Source: Branchipolynoe longqiensis (taxonomy: Eukaryota; Annelida; Polychaeta; Phyllodocida; Polynoidae). Taken from it: a stretch of 64,000 nt of DNA. The stretch covers positions 852,436 to 916,435 of the forward strand of contig CM059200.1 of NCBI GenBank assembly GCA_030323885.1. The letters are read 5' to 3'. Shown here one piece after another: positions 21,948 to 34,085 of this stretch. How positions within the stretch are numbered: position 1 is the stretch's first letter; each line of letters begins with the position of its first letter. The notes below the pieces were generated by a model that did no database searches, was not told where the DNA came from, and saw nothing but the letters and a program-made list of their open reading frames with translations. The translations under genes were made by a program, and so were the position numbers.

Positions 21948-23455
21948 CTTTAATTGGATTATGTAGGCTCTACCATTAATACAAGTTGCGTAGTCTCTAC
22001 CTTTAATACAAGTTACATAGACTCTACCATTAATACAAGTTGCATATGCTCTACCATTAATACAAGCTGCATAGTCTCTACCATTAATACAAGCTGCATA
22101 GGCTCTACCAGTAATACAAGTTGCATAGTGTCTACCATTAATACAAGTTGCATAGGCTCTCCCATTAATACAAGTTGCATAGTCTCTACCATTTATACAA
22201 GTTGCATAGACTCTACCATAAATACAAGTTGCATAATCTCTACCATTAATACAAGTTGCATAATCTCTACCATTAATACAAGTTGCATATGCTCTACCAT
22301 TAATACAAGTTGCATAGGATCTACCATTAATAGAAGTTGCATATGCTCTACCATTAATACAAGTTGGATAGTCTCTACCATTAATACAAGTTGCATAGTC
22401 TCTACCATTAATACAAGCTGCATAGTCTCTACCATTGATACAAGTTACATATTCTCTACCATTAATACAAGTTGCATAGGCTCTACCATTAATACAAGTT
22501 GCATAGTCTCTACCATTAATACAAGTTGCATAGACTCTACCATTAATACAAGTTGCATAATCTCTACCATTAATACAAGTTGCATAATCTCTACCATTAA
22601 TACAAGTTACATATTCTCTACCATTAATAACAGTTGCATAGGCTCTACCATTAATGCAAGTTGCATAGGATCTACCATTAATACAAGTTGCATATGCTCT
22701 ACAATTAATACAAGTTGCATAGTCTCTACCATTAATACAAGCTGCATAGTCTCTACCATTGATACAAGTTACATATTCTCTACCATTAATACAAGTTGCA
22801 TAGGATCTACCATTAATACAAGTTGCATAGTCTCTACCATTAATACAAGTTGCATAGGCTCTACCATTGATACAAGTTACATATTCTCTACCATTAATAC
22901 AAGTTGCATAGGCTGTACCATTAATACAAGTTGCATAGTCTCTACCATTAATACAAGTTGCATAGACTCTACCATTAATACAAGTTGCACAATCTCTACC
23001 ATTAATGCAAGTTGCATATGATCTACCATTAATACAAGTTGCATAGTCTCTACCATTAATACAAGTTGCATAGGCTCTACCATTAGTACAAGTTGCATAG
23101 TCTCTACCATTGATACAAGTTACATATTCTCTACCATTAATAACAGTTGCATAGGTTCTACCATTAATACAAGTTGCATAGTCTCTACCATTAATACAAG
23201 TTGCATAGTCTCTACCAATAATACAAGTTGTGTAGGCTCTACCATTAATACAAGTTGCATAATCTCTACCATTAATACAAGTTGCATATTCTCTACCATT
23301 AATACAAGTTGCATAGTCTCTACCATTAATACAAGTTGCATAGTCTCTACCATTAACACAATGTGCATAGGTTCTACCATTAATACAAGTTGCATATGCT
23401 CTACCATTAATACAAGCTGCATAGGCTCTACCATTAATACAAGTTGTATAGACCG
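21948..23455 (+). repeat. 27-bp minisatellite, about 56 copies
   Basis: The unit contains CTACCATTAATACAAGTTGC followed by ATAGTCT. Because 27 is a multiple of three and the unit is stop-free, the plus strand shows a 355-codon frame of INTSCI-type nine-residue repeats, and the minus strand shows repeats reading MVETMQLVL. Variant units (ATTGATACAAGTTACATATT) recur at about 22435, 22755, 22870 and 23110, showing higher-order structure. No splice or start context; not annotated as a gene. Confidence 0.93.
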
Positions 23456-24001
23456 ATAATTTTGGGTTTGTCTCATTTTGTATAGAAAATTATATTAGCT
23501 TGATCTTTATAATGTATCTTACTCTAAGTTTGATGTGAATTTGCATTAAAATGACTACCTATGAGATATTTGAAGTATAAACATGCACAAATAAAGTTTG
23601 GCATCCTTGTCAAAACCCTGACCCCAAAGGCTTCAGCAGTAACAGGTTCTATTAAATTGACTTAGTACTCTCTTCTATATCGCAGCAAATAATTAATAAA
23701 TGCACCAGTATCGAAATTGGATATGTAGAATCAAATTTAGATGACTATTTTCCTTTTGAAAAATTGATGGTTTGATATGACTATGTCACTTGAACTAAGC
23801 AGGAACGAACACTTACAGCTATGTCTATGTCTACAGGTACAGTGCATAGATATAATATAAACATTGCATACCAAATATAACCCCTTTCACCAAGTTCATA
23901 CACTGCACTCACAGATCTGCATAGTGAAGATATATACTGTTGTATATATAAATATATACTCTGACTTTAGCTTGATGTAACTACATACATATATATACAT
24001 A

Positions 24002-24036
<35 letters not shown>

Positions 24037-24328
24037 GAACAAGGACACAGGTTGCGGCAGCTCTGAAGAAAACTGTACCTATGCCCATGTCTGCTCTAAA
24101 TGTTGAAGCAAATCTCACAAGCGCACTAAATGTACTAGGGACTGATGCGGTACAGTGAGAGAATGCTGAGGCGTGTGCGGGAGGTGGCGCCACAGATCAG
24201 GTCATGAGGAACGAGTAGATGAGCTGATGAGTAGGTGACCAGCCGATGACTTAGAGGCTGGGGAAATAGATGGATCTTCTGGCTTATTATACTCATATAA
24301 TGGCTTATACAGCATATATATATTATAA

Positions 24329-25098
24329 GTGTAGTGGTCTGCACTGACCTCTGAGGCACGGAGCCGCATAGACAGGTAGGCGTGGGTAGTGTGTTGATAT
24401 CAGGGAGCGTAGGTGGTGTAATGGTTAGCACACTGGCCCGGAATGCAAAGAGATGTGGGTTCGAGTCCTGCTCTAGGCACAATATTTCCAATTTTCATCA
24501 CCCCCATGACACTGGTGCTGTGACCAGGATCCTGTACAAGCTACGCGCTGTATAGTTGTTGAACCTACCCTGTGTATGTAAGTGCGTTTTTGTAAGCATT
24601 AAAAGACTTACAATTCCAGGGGGACGAGTGTAGTGGTCTGCACTGACCTCTCAGGCAAGGTAGGCGTGGGTAGTGTGTTGATATCAGGGAGCCTAGGTGG
24701 TGTAATGGTTAGCACACTGGCCCGGAATGCAAAAAGATGTGGGTTCGAGTCCTGCTCTAGGCACAATATTTCCCATTTTCATCACCCCCATGACACTGGT
24801 GCCGTGACCAGGATCCTGTACAAGCTACGCGCTGTATAGTTGTTGAACCTACCCTGTGTATGTAAGTGCGTTGCATTGCCTGTATGTATGTAATTGTAAG
24901 CATTAAAAGACTTACAATTCCAGGGGGACGAGTGTAGTGGTCTGCACTGACCTCTCAGGCAAGGTAGGCGTGGGTAGTGTGTTGATATCAGGGAGCCTAG
25001 GTGGTGTAATGGTTAGCACACTGGCCCGGGATGCAAAAAGATGTGGGTTCGAGTCCTGCTCTAGGCACAATATTTCCCATTTTCATCACCCCCATGAC
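24329..25098 (+). repeat. Tandem array of a tRNA-like SINE unit (family C), 2.5 copies of ~300 bp
   Basis: Units start GTGTAGTGGTCTGCACTGAC at 24329, 24628 and 24932; the third is cut by a TA microsatellite. Each carries GGTGGTGTAATGGTTAGCAC and GGGTTCGAGTCCTGC inside a ~72-nt stretch whose ends, GCCTAGG and TCTAGGC, can pair as an acceptor stem. The fold is therefore still tRNA-like. The 3' part ends AAAAGACTTACAATTCCAGG. Confidence 0.85.
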
Positions 25099-25142
25099 AT
25101 ATATATTATATATATATATACATATATATACATATATATACA

Positions 25143-25314
25143 TACCATATTCTCATGGGTTAATGCCCATGTGTGGGTTAACGCCCACCTCACACTTGGC
25201 CAATATTTGGTAAACGCCCACCCATTAAATGCCCATGTGTGGGTAAACGCACACCCCCCACTTTAGTGATTTGCCAATTTAAACGCCCAGGGCGTTAACC
25301 CACGAGAATACGGT
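25143..25314. mobile_element. Small TIR element, ~172 bp, in a TA microsatellite
   Basis: ATACCATATTCTCATGGGTT at the left is matched by the inverse of AACCCACGAGAATACGGTAT at the right. The interior holds several TAAACGCCCAC-type words. TA repeats flank both ends, so the target duplication cannot be read. Confidence 0.7.
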
Positions 25315-25599
25315 ATATATATATATATATATATAAATATGGTGTTTGTGTTTACCCCTAATTGAAATCGGTTATTTTATCAGCTAAGGTTCTCAAGGGA
25401 GGTCCCCGAAGCGTGCCACAGGTTGCCCCGGACTGCTCCAGGGGCGACCTGTTGCCTCGTTCAGTGCATTATGGCGTGCCTAGAAGCTCACCTGTTGCAT
25501 GTTTACTCACTCCAGGGTGTGTGACCTGACCTTCACCTTCACCCCTCACATCACCATAACACGCGAGACATCGCCTCGGAACATCGTGGAGCAGCCTCA

Positions 25600-26380
25600 G
25601 CAGCACCCATCACACAACTCACACCCATCACACACCTCACACACCTCACACACCTCACACACCCCACACACCTCACACCCATCAAACACATCACACCCCT
25701 CCCATAACTCACACACCCCACACACCTCACACCTGACACCCATCACACACCTGACACACCTGACACCCATCACACACCTGACACCCATCACACACCTGAC
25801 ACCCCTCACACCCATCACACACCTCACACCCTCACACACCTCACACCCCTCACACACCTCACACCCCTCACACCCCTCACACCCCACACACCTCACACAC
25901 CTCACACACCTCACACACCTCACACACCTCACACCTCACACACCCCACACACCTCACACCTCACACACCCCTCACACACCTCACACACCTCACACATCTC
26001 ACACCCCTTACACACCTCACACCCCTCACACCCCTCACACACCTCACACCCATCACACACCTCACACAACTCACACCTCACACACCTCACACACCTCACA
26101 CCCATCACACACCTCACACACCTCACACACCTCACACACCTCACACCTATCACACACCTCACACACCTCACACCCCTCACACACCTCACACACCTCACAC
26201 ATCTCACACACCTCACACCCATCACACACCTCACACACCTCACACACCTCACACACCTCACACACCTCACACCCATCACACACCTCACACACCTCACACC
26301 TATCACACACCTCACACACCTCACACACCTCACACACCTCACACACCTCACACACCTCACACACCTCACACACCTCACGC
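25600..26380 (+). repeat. CACACACCTC minisatellite, 10-bp unit
   Basis: About 78 copies of CACACACCTC with insertions of CCATCA and CCCCT. It is purine-poor, with no stop in the unit, and produces apparent 327-codon plus and 149-codon minus frames that are not genes. Confidence 0.93.
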
Positions 26381-26481
26381 AAGCACCTCGTACCTCTAAA
26401 AAGTCTAAGACACCAACACACCCCAGTGTTAAAGGTGTACAAACAGTTTGTTATATTTAACAACGCCTCCAGAGCACATTG

Positions 26482-26691
26482 ATTTTCATCATAGGCTATT
26501 GGATGTCAAACATATTGTCAAACATGTCAAACATATTGTCATTCTGACATATTTCTTTGGAGGAAACCCACTGCTGCCACAGAGGCTACTCTTTCTGATA
26601 AGCAGCAAGTGGTCTTTTATAATGACTTTCCCACAGACAGGGCAGCACAGACCACAGCCTTTGATGAACCTGTTGTGACCACTGGTTGAAA
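26482..26691 (-). mobile_element. SINE-like 3' tail, family G, copy 1
   Basis: The reverse strand reads AACCAGTGGTCACAACAGG, then AAGACCACTTGCTGCTTATC and CCTCCAAAGAAATATGTCAG, with an end near GATGAAAATCAATGTGC. This matches 58059-58252 and 61626-61855. I recall this tail type from mollusc SINEs (not checked). Confidence 0.7.
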
Positions 26692-26825
26692 CGGAAAATA
26701 GCGCAAACTGCAAATGTGTCCACTGAGCAGTTAAAGGAGCACAGTATGGACTAGCGGGAACCCCCATAACTACTGTGCTTGGACAAATACTCTCCAACAT
26801 ATCCTTGCATGGGTTCACTGTGGGG

Positions 26826-27010
26826 CAGTATGACTGAATGAGTTAAGCCATCATTTCCCATGAGGCCTGTTCTGGGTTCAAACCCAGACCGAGTCAAACT
26901 AGTGACTTAAAAATGTACATTGGTCTCTACTTGCTTGGCGCTGTGGATTACAAAAAGGCTAGAAACATTGGAATGAGGAAGACCAGTTGTCTGCAGTAGT
27001 ATTTTCTCTT
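26826..27010 (+). mobile_element. SINE family A, tail type 2, diverged
   Basis: Head-like GACTGAATGAGTTAAGCCAT and TTCAAACCCAGACCGAGTC are followed by GGAATGAGGAAGACCAGTTG. Confidence 0.65.
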
Positions 27011-27290
27011 TCGTCAAGTGGCCCGGTATAGTAGCCCACTGATGCGGCAAACAAACTCCGACAGTAATGTATGAATGACGTCACGGGTGGTATTTCCTCA
27101 TCACATGACTTAATACGGTTTCCCACATGACCAAATATGGTTCCACGCAGACCGGGGAATGCCTTTAGGTTGCACTTACGCACTAGCCATTGTGGCACTC
27201 TCCCTCCACATATTCAGTTGGAGAGCGTTTGTCAGTGTCATATACCAGATCCCTTTATTCTATGAATGTAATCCAACATAGCCATCGTTT

Positions 27291-27341
<51 letters not shown>

Positions 27342-27689
27342 TGCATACCAAATATAATACGCTTTGAATCAGGCACCAGCACAGCTGGGAGGAGGGGTCG
27401 GGGTGATTGACCTTGTCCATTTTCTGATTAAAAGTGCACTTTTAGTCAAAAGGATTACAGTTTTTTAAGGTTAGCGGAGTGCTCTTTTTTTCACCCTTCT
27501 GAAATTCTGTACATGTCACTGTTTGAATGTTGCAATAATTAACCCTCTGACCCTCTTTCCCACAAAGCATTGTTGCACAATGGCCTAATGAGTTAGATTG
27601 ATTGATTGATTGGTGGTTGCTTTACGCCGTCTCGGCAGCATAGGCCATATTCACAGCAAGAAATGTTTGTTTTTTGTTCAAACCATCGC

Positions 27690-27910
27690 TTTTACACGAG
27701 TTAGAGCGTCCGTCTCCAATGTTGGTATATCGTGGGATCGTGGGTTCGAACCCTGGTCGAGTCAAACCAATGACTTAAAAATTGATACTTGTCGCTTCCT
27801 AGCCCAGCGCTCAGCATTATTAGGACATGGCAAGGAGCAGTGGAATGAGGAAGACCAATCGTCCACGATTGAAATTTCCCTTGCTTAAACAACTAATGTA
27901 GCAAAAATAA
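27690..27910 (+). mobile_element. SINE family A, tail type 2
   Basis: Contains GAGTTAGAGCGTCCGTCTCC, GGGTTCGAACCCTGGTCGAG, AAGGAGCAGTGGAATGAGGA and ends at AAACAACTAATGTAGC. Confidence 0.8.
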
Positions 27911-27949
27911 AATAAAAAATGAGCAGGTGAGTTACTACCCACTACATTA

Positions 27950-28095
27950 GTACTTCCGCTTCCACCAGAGGGCGGGTTGGTAGTGAAACCCTCTATGAGG
28001 CCTTTTCCACAGTGCATCCTGTACAGTGCGCTGATATATACCCACAACTTTAGTTCTTCCGCTTCCACCAGAGGGCGGGTTGGTTCTGGAAACAC
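27950..28095 (+). repeat. Two monomers of the ~100-bp dispersed repeat
   Basis: TTCCGCTTCCACCAGAGGGC occurs twice about 88 bp apart, with CTCTATGAGGCCTTTTCCAC between. It is related to the array at 1040-1440. Confidence 0.7.
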
Positions 28096-28599
28096 CTATT
28101 GCCTAGCGGGTGGGTGAGTCGGGAAATAGGATTGTGGGCAGTCAAACCCATGAGGTGCCGCGTGAGGGAACCGGGCGCTCTAACCGTCGAACCGTCGGGC
28201 CATCCCGTGCTGCAGTAATGGTGGGCGATAATGAAGAAGAGGCTATAGATCGAGTGGTGGGACACACAGACAGACACGCACCCACTCACCATAACACGTC
28301 AACAAACACTCAGCACACAACACCGTGGACATCCCGAATGTTCCACAGTGCACCGCAACCGGCTCGCACTGCATTATCGCCCACCATAACAATGCCATAA
28401 TCATTTTACACCTGCCATAAATAAGTAAGCAACCCACATTAAAGCCCACCACTAGACCAGACCAAACCAGGCTTACTGGCAGTGCAGCAATTCTAGGGTT
28501 CTTTTTTTGTATCTTTTTGTTTAATGGTTCTGTTAAAGTTGCATGGTGCGATGACACCAAAACACTTATCTACATTTGATTCTATATATATATATATCA

Positions 28600-29076
28600 A
28601 GTAAGATATTAATACAAACAAGGAAGCGTATTCTTCAGTGTTATGTGTGGCATACTCTAATGTATGGGGCAGAGACATGGACAATCTCTAAGAAAATGTA
28701 CAAACGTTTAGCAGCATTTGAGATGTGGACTTTATCGAAGGATGATGAAAATATCATGGACAAAGAAGATCACCAACAAAGAAGTTCTCAGAAAAATTAA
28801 AAATAAGAAAAGCTTGTTTGCACTATACAGACAAAGAAACTTATTTATTTTGGCCACATCATTCGTCAGAGTTCAATATACCGTACATTGTTGGAAGGGA
28901 AGGTGAATGGCAGCAGAGGGAGAGGGAGACCAAGAACATCATGGTTTACAAATATTTCACAGTGGACAGGCTTGAATTATTCACAGTCTATCAGAACAGC
29001 ACAATATCGGGACAAGTGGAGAACCATTGCATCCAACCCTCGACTAGAGGACGGAACTATTGATTGATTGATATAT
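28600..29076 (+). pseudogene. LINE (non-LTR retrotransposon) 3' end, decayed RT C-terminal region
   Basis: Read across frameshifts, the sequence gives the conserved C-terminal part of a non-LTR retrotransposon ORF2. The pieces seen are RILQCYVWHTLMYGAETW, then RRMMKISWTKKITNKEVL, then FGHIIRQ, then GRGRPRTSW, and a final stop at 29065-29067. The order Y-G-x-E-T-W, RRMxxISW, GHxxR and GKRGRGRPR is typical of LINE ORF2 C-termini. The copy is truncated at the 5' end and changes frame at least twice, so it is inactive. It ends in a short (TGAT)n tail, the usual 3' microsatellite of such elements. The LINE clade cannot be assigned without the RT core. A second fragment of the same family lies at about 39404-39690 on the other strand. 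Confidence 0.8.
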
Positions 29077-30219
29077 ATATCCAACTTAGGTGCTGGTGCA
29101 TTAACTAAGGTTTTAGGGCAGCATATACAGAATAATCAGTGAATTTATTACCCCCATCTCTTTGGGCAACTACTTTTGAGACAGCCATTAGGCAGGGAGA
29201 CCACTAACCAATTAGGTCAATCTCATGACCTTATTAGTCCTACCCTAATTCCCAGTACCATATATGGCATTAGTCAGGTTCCAGACTACCTACACATTAC
29301 TAGGTCATTCCTCATCACATGATCATAGCGAGATGTGAATCTGAGCCACAACAAAAATACTTTTGAAAAGCTTGCCGAAATGATTTTGGGTTCGTTCAGC
29401 TCAAATTGCTCCAAAATTAGCCATTTTCCATCAAAATGACTCGGGAATAATGAATAGTAGGTTATAATAGTCAACCTGATATATTGATCTCAGAAATGAT
29501 TCAATGATTCGAAAGCCATCGGACTATGCAACTTTAGCTTCAAAGCTGAGGAGTTTGGTTTGTTAGTGATGCAAGACGAGGCACCAAACTATATCCCCTG
29601 GAGGATGCATCGGAGGAAAGAGGCAGCGCCTGGAGTAATTACACTCGTCCTGCACGCCACCCCCGTGGGACCCTCAATCCTCCAGGCTCACCCTCTGCTC
29701 CAGGGAGGGGGACTTGAGGGTGTGTGTGTGTGTGGGGGGGGGGGGTGATGGGGGGGGTGAGAGGGGGCGAGGTGAAGTAGATACTGATAAACCTAACTGA
29801 ATACTAACCTATTCAACCAAAACAATCTGAATTTTCCAAAGAGAAAATACAAACAAATTGCAGATACCATTGCAATTTATTATATATTGATTAATTGGAA
29901 TCTCCATATTAAAGTCTGTAAATATGCGCTCACCAAAGTCTCTTCTTAGATCTAAGAACAAAACATACTTTGGACCATATATGTCGTGGAGCTTTACTGA
30001 ATTTCTTTCTGACCCATTCCCCCCTCCGTCCTGATATGACCTTCGATGTTGCCAGGACGTAAAACTCCAAAAAAAACACAATGTACTCCCCCCCCCCCCT
30101 GCCCCAGCAAATACACGCAATGCATATAGATAATTCACCTTTGAATCCGCGCCAAGCCACAAGTTCTCACTCCCCCTGACGATTCGCCCCCCAGCCCGTC
30201 AGCCATCTCCAGTATTCGT

Positions 30220-30680
30220 CTGTACTCCATCTCCCCTGATTGACCCTTCTCTTCCCATTAAGCCCCCACCCCCACCCCACCCACCCCACCCCCACACACA
30301 CATGCACACTACATAGACACTCCACCTTTGATTCCACCATGGCCTTCAACATCTTCCTCCCCTCTCCCGCTCCACATCCACCAATCTAGAATTAATCTTT
30401 GATTCTACCCCACCCATTCAAAGCCCCCGCGACCCACCCCCCCGTCCCCCGCCCCGCCCCGCCCCGTCCCCGCCCGCCCGCCCTCACCTCCGTTCACCTC
30501 ACCTCACCTCCTTCTCCTTTCCCGCCACTGTGGCCTCCCAGCTCCCCAGGGTGGTGACTCCAGCCCTCATCCATCGCCACCACCCCTTTCCCGCGACACC
30601 CCCCCCCCCCCACACCCACCCACCCACCTGCACCTAAGGGTGTGTCCCCCCCACCCCACGGCCCCTCGCCGACTTCACCC
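30220..30680 (+). repeat. C-rich low-complexity tract
   Basis: Short runs such as CCCCACCCACC and CCGCCCCGCCCCGCCCCG on plus, with no unit regular enough to define. It passes at about 30680 into the purine-rich minisatellite of opposite strand bias. Confidence 0.8.
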
Positions 30681-30689
30681 CGGTGAGCA

Positions 30690-32240
30690 CGCAACGGGGA
30701 CACGGGGGGGTGGGGGCGAGGGGATGGGGGGCGCGGAGACGGGGGATGGAGAGGAGAATGAGAGGGGAAGGTGTAGATGAAAGGGGGAGGGGTAAGGGGA
30801 GGAGAAGAGGAGGGGTAAGGGGAGGAGGAAGGTGAGAGAGGATGGGCAAAGAGAGACGGGTGAAAAGAAGGGGAAGAGGGGAGATGGTAGGGGAGAGGCT
30901 AAGGAGGGAAGAGGGAGGAGAAGGGGAAAAAAGGAAGAGGGAAGGAGAGGAGGGAAAGGGGAATAGGTAAGGGGAGGAGGGAAAGGGGAAGAGGGAAGGA
31001 GAGGAGGGAAAGAGGAAGAGGGAAGAGGAGGAGGGAAAGGGGAAGAGGGAAGGAGAGGGAGGGAAAGAGGAAGAGGGAAGAGGAGGAGGGAAAGGGGAAG
31101 AGGGAAGAGTAGGAGGGAAAGGGGGAGAGGGAAGAGGAGGAGGGAAAAGGGGGGAATAGGGAAGGAGAGGAGGGACAGAGGAAGAGGGAACAGGAGGAGG
31201 GAAAGGGGAAGAGGGAAGGGGAAGCGGGAAGGAGAGGAGGGAAAGAGGGAGAGGGAAGAGGAGGAGGGAAAGGGGAAGAGGGAAGAGGAAGAGGGGAAGA
31301 GGGAAGAGGAGGAGGGAATGAGGAAGAGGGAAGGGGAGGAGGGGAAGAGGGAAGAGGAGGAGGGAAAAGGAAGAGGAAGAGGAGGTGGGAAAAGGGGGGG
31401 AAGAGGGAAGGGGGGGAGGGAAAGAGGAAGAGGGAAGTAGAGGAGGGAAAGAGGGAGAGGGAAGGGGAGGAGGAAAAGAGGAAGAGGGAAAGGGGAGGAG
31501 GAAGGTGAGAGAGCATGGGCAAAGAGAGACGGGTGATAAGAAGGGGAAGAGGGGAGACGGAAGGGGAGAGGCTGAGGAGGGAAGAGGGAGGAGAAGGGGA
31601 AAAGGGAAGAGGGAAGGGGAGGAGGGAAAGAGGAAGAGGGAGGGGGACGAGGGAAAGGGGGAATGGGGAAGGAGAGGAGGGGAAGAGGGAAGGGGAGGGA
31701 GGAGAGAAGGGGAGGAGGGAAGAGGGAAGGGGAGGAGGGAAAGAGGGAAGGAAAGGGGGAGGAGGGGAAGGGGAAGAGGGAAGAGGAGGAGGGAAAGCGG
31801 AATAGGAAGAGGAGGTGGGAAAAGGGGAAGAGGGAAGAGGAGGAGGGAACATGGGGAAGAGGGAAGGGGGAGAAGGGGAGGAGGAAGAGGAGGAGGGAAA
31901 GAGGAAGAGGGAAAGGGGAAGAGGGAAGGGGAGGAGGGAAAGAGGAAGAGGAAGAGGAGGTGGGAAAAGGGGAAGAGTGAAGAGGAGGAGGGAAGAGGGA
32001 AGTGGGAGAGGAAGAGGAGGGGAGAGGGAGATGAGGAAAGGGGACGGTAGAAGTAGAAGGGAGAATGGGGGAGGAGGAAGGGACGAGAGGGAAGTGGGGG
32101 GTGGACGGGGTAAGGAGAGTGACAAATGGGAAGGGAAACAACAGAAGGGGATGGGGGGAGGGAGCGGGATGGATAGGGAGGAAGGGGGGAGGGAGGGTAG
32201 GGGGAGGGGTAGGGGAATAATAAGGGTGTGGGAGACTGGA
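30690..32240 (+). repeat. 1.55-kb polypurine minisatellite
   Basis: Irregular GGGAAGAGGGAAGAGGAGGA-type units on plus, almost pure A/G. The minus strand reads as proline/serine/leucine-rich frames of 450-540 codons in all three phases, and the plus strand as G/E/R-rich frames. These frames are repeat by-products. Confidence 0.93.
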
Positions 32241-32346
32241 GGCTCTGCTGCATAATTCACCTCGAACTTCTAAGCACTCTTGGATGGCCACTATTTTAAA
32301 GTTTTATCACTTCATTGCTACATTGGCGCTGGTTTCCATGGTTCTC

Positions 32347-32381
<35 letters not shown>

Positions 32382-32457
32382 TTCTCTCGCACGCGAACCT
32401 CAGGGGGCTAACTTTACCACTCACTGCATGCCGGCTAAAGACGCATAAAAAGAGTAA

Positions 32458-32952
32458 AGTCCCAGTCACATACACGTTGGTGGACGTAGGTGAACGTAGT
32501 GGAGGCTAACGTAGTTGAACTGAGTTGACCATACCGGCATCCGTATTGCTCCATCATGCTAACTTGGTAATAATGTGGGTGGGCCGTGAGTTCTGATTTA
32601 ATCTTTGGACATGTTCCAAAGAGCACTATGTTTGAGGCTAACATACTGTGGCAAAGTCTCCATACTATTAATGTACTCTAGCATACTCTAGCATATGTTA
32701 GCATACTTGGACGTAGTTGGATATAGTTGACCGTAGTGGAGGCTAACGTACGTTAAATGAAGTTGAACATACCGGCATCTGCGCCGTAATGTATTTATCC
32801 ATACCAAAACCTGCCATATCTTAAGGTTTTTCAGCATAGTTTAACGTCCTTACACCATGTTTTGCTCATGTTTATCTAACCTATGTTCAACTATGTTCAA
32901 CTATGTTCAACTATGTTCAACTATGTTCACTGATGTGTGTGTGACCAGGGCT
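32458..32952. mobile_element. TIR element C, ~495 bp, related to elements A and B
   Basis: Left end AGTCCCAGTCACATACAC and inverted right end AGCCCTGGTCACACACAC agree at 15 of 18 positions. TAA precedes the left end, but the right flank (GAT) does not match. The interior repeats GAACGTAG/CTAACGTA words and ends with five copies of CTATGTTCAA. Confidence 0.6.
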
Positions 32953-33146
32953 GATGTGTGTGTCAACTCACTGATGTGTGTGTCAACTCGAGTTTAAAAT
33001 AGTCGCTGGGTGCATTGGTAAACAACGTGTTAGCAATATATAAATCTGCAATGTGCGCTTCAAACCAACAACCTATCATTGTATTTAACTACCAATTAAA
33101 TCTCGCTAACAACAAACTGATAAAGTGAGCTATTACTTAAATAGGA

Positions 33147-33502
33147 GACCAGACGCAGTGGCCGAAGGAGTAGAGCGTCCGTCTCCTGTTTTGGGAGATC
33201 GGGATATCCGAACCCATGAGTTTGGCTTCTAATCCTGGTAAAGTCAAACCAATGACTTAAAATTGATACTTGTTGCTTCCTAGCCAGGTGCTCGGCATTA
33301 TTAGGATATGGCAACGACTGGTTGGCTCAGTGTAAGGATAATATGACTGAGTGGGATATCAGGTCATGGTGCTGGCAGCCTGGTTTCCCAGTGGGGCAGC
33401 ACTGTAAAGTTGCCATGAGTGGGCACTGTCACAAGTCGGTACCCATCCTGATATGACCTTAGATGTTGCTGGGACATAAAACAACAACAGACAAACAAAC
33501 AA
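33147..33502 (+). mobile_element. SINE family A, full length with 12-bp target duplication
   Basis: ACTTAAATAGGA at 33135-33146 is repeated exactly at 33503-33514, bounding a 356-bp element. It runs from GACCAGACGCAGTGGCC to an ACAAACAAACAAAC tail. This fixes the true ends of the family. The head resembles a tRNA with a long variable arm (Leu/Ser type), with an A-box near GTGGCCGAAGGAG. Confidence 0.93.
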
Positions 33503-33949
33503 ACTTAAATAGGATGGATAGTGATGGATTCTTTGGTAGGCCATATTTTGTTTTCATTATATATAGTGAAACCCCGATTTCACTTATAGGCTTATTACTG
33601 CACTTATAAAATATTTTTGTAATATTTCAGGAAAAAAAATCATTTTCCCGCCCATGCCAAACAAAAACAGGAAAATGCTACATTGACTGGGAAGTCCTCT
33701 GTCTTCTCGCAATTCAAGTCGCATAATTAAATGGTTTTAAGTCTCTGCGTATTAACTATATTAGGTTGATAATTAAAATCTATTTCACATGAGTTTGAGG
33801 TTACTTTTATTCTACAGGGTTAACTTTAGAAATCATTGAAGTGTAAACATGGATAGTTACTGTCGGTACATGTGTCAATATGCTGCTCCCCCTTTTTGCA
33901 TGAACTACAGTGGCTGGTGCTGTACATTATACAGCAGGAGCCACTCCCT

Positions 33950-34085
33950 TAATTCTACAGGTTCGGTGCTGTGACTAATACAGCACTGACCAAACTTAGA
34001 TTATGTAGACTGTCAATTCCAATAGTAAGATGGCCGGAAGACCAGTGCTCCGGCACTGACAAATATCATATTCAGATGAATAAAT
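33950..34085 (-). repeat. Dispersed repeat carrying the empty site of element F
   Basis: On minus this reads CATCTGAATATGATATTTGT, then CAGTGCCGGAGCACTGG, then GACAGTCTACATAATCTAAG. The same sequence flanks element F at 53.9 and 54.5 kb. The single CCGG is at 34050-34053. A further fragment occurs near 60430-60475. Confidence 0.75.

Noticed and set aside
25499..26482. 327-codon His/Thr/Ser-rich frame
   Set aside because: Translation of the CACACACCTC array.
30634..32291. 450-540 codon Pro/Ser/Leu-rich minus frames and G/E/R-rich plus frames
   Set aside because: By-products of a polypurine minisatellite; all phases open, no domain.
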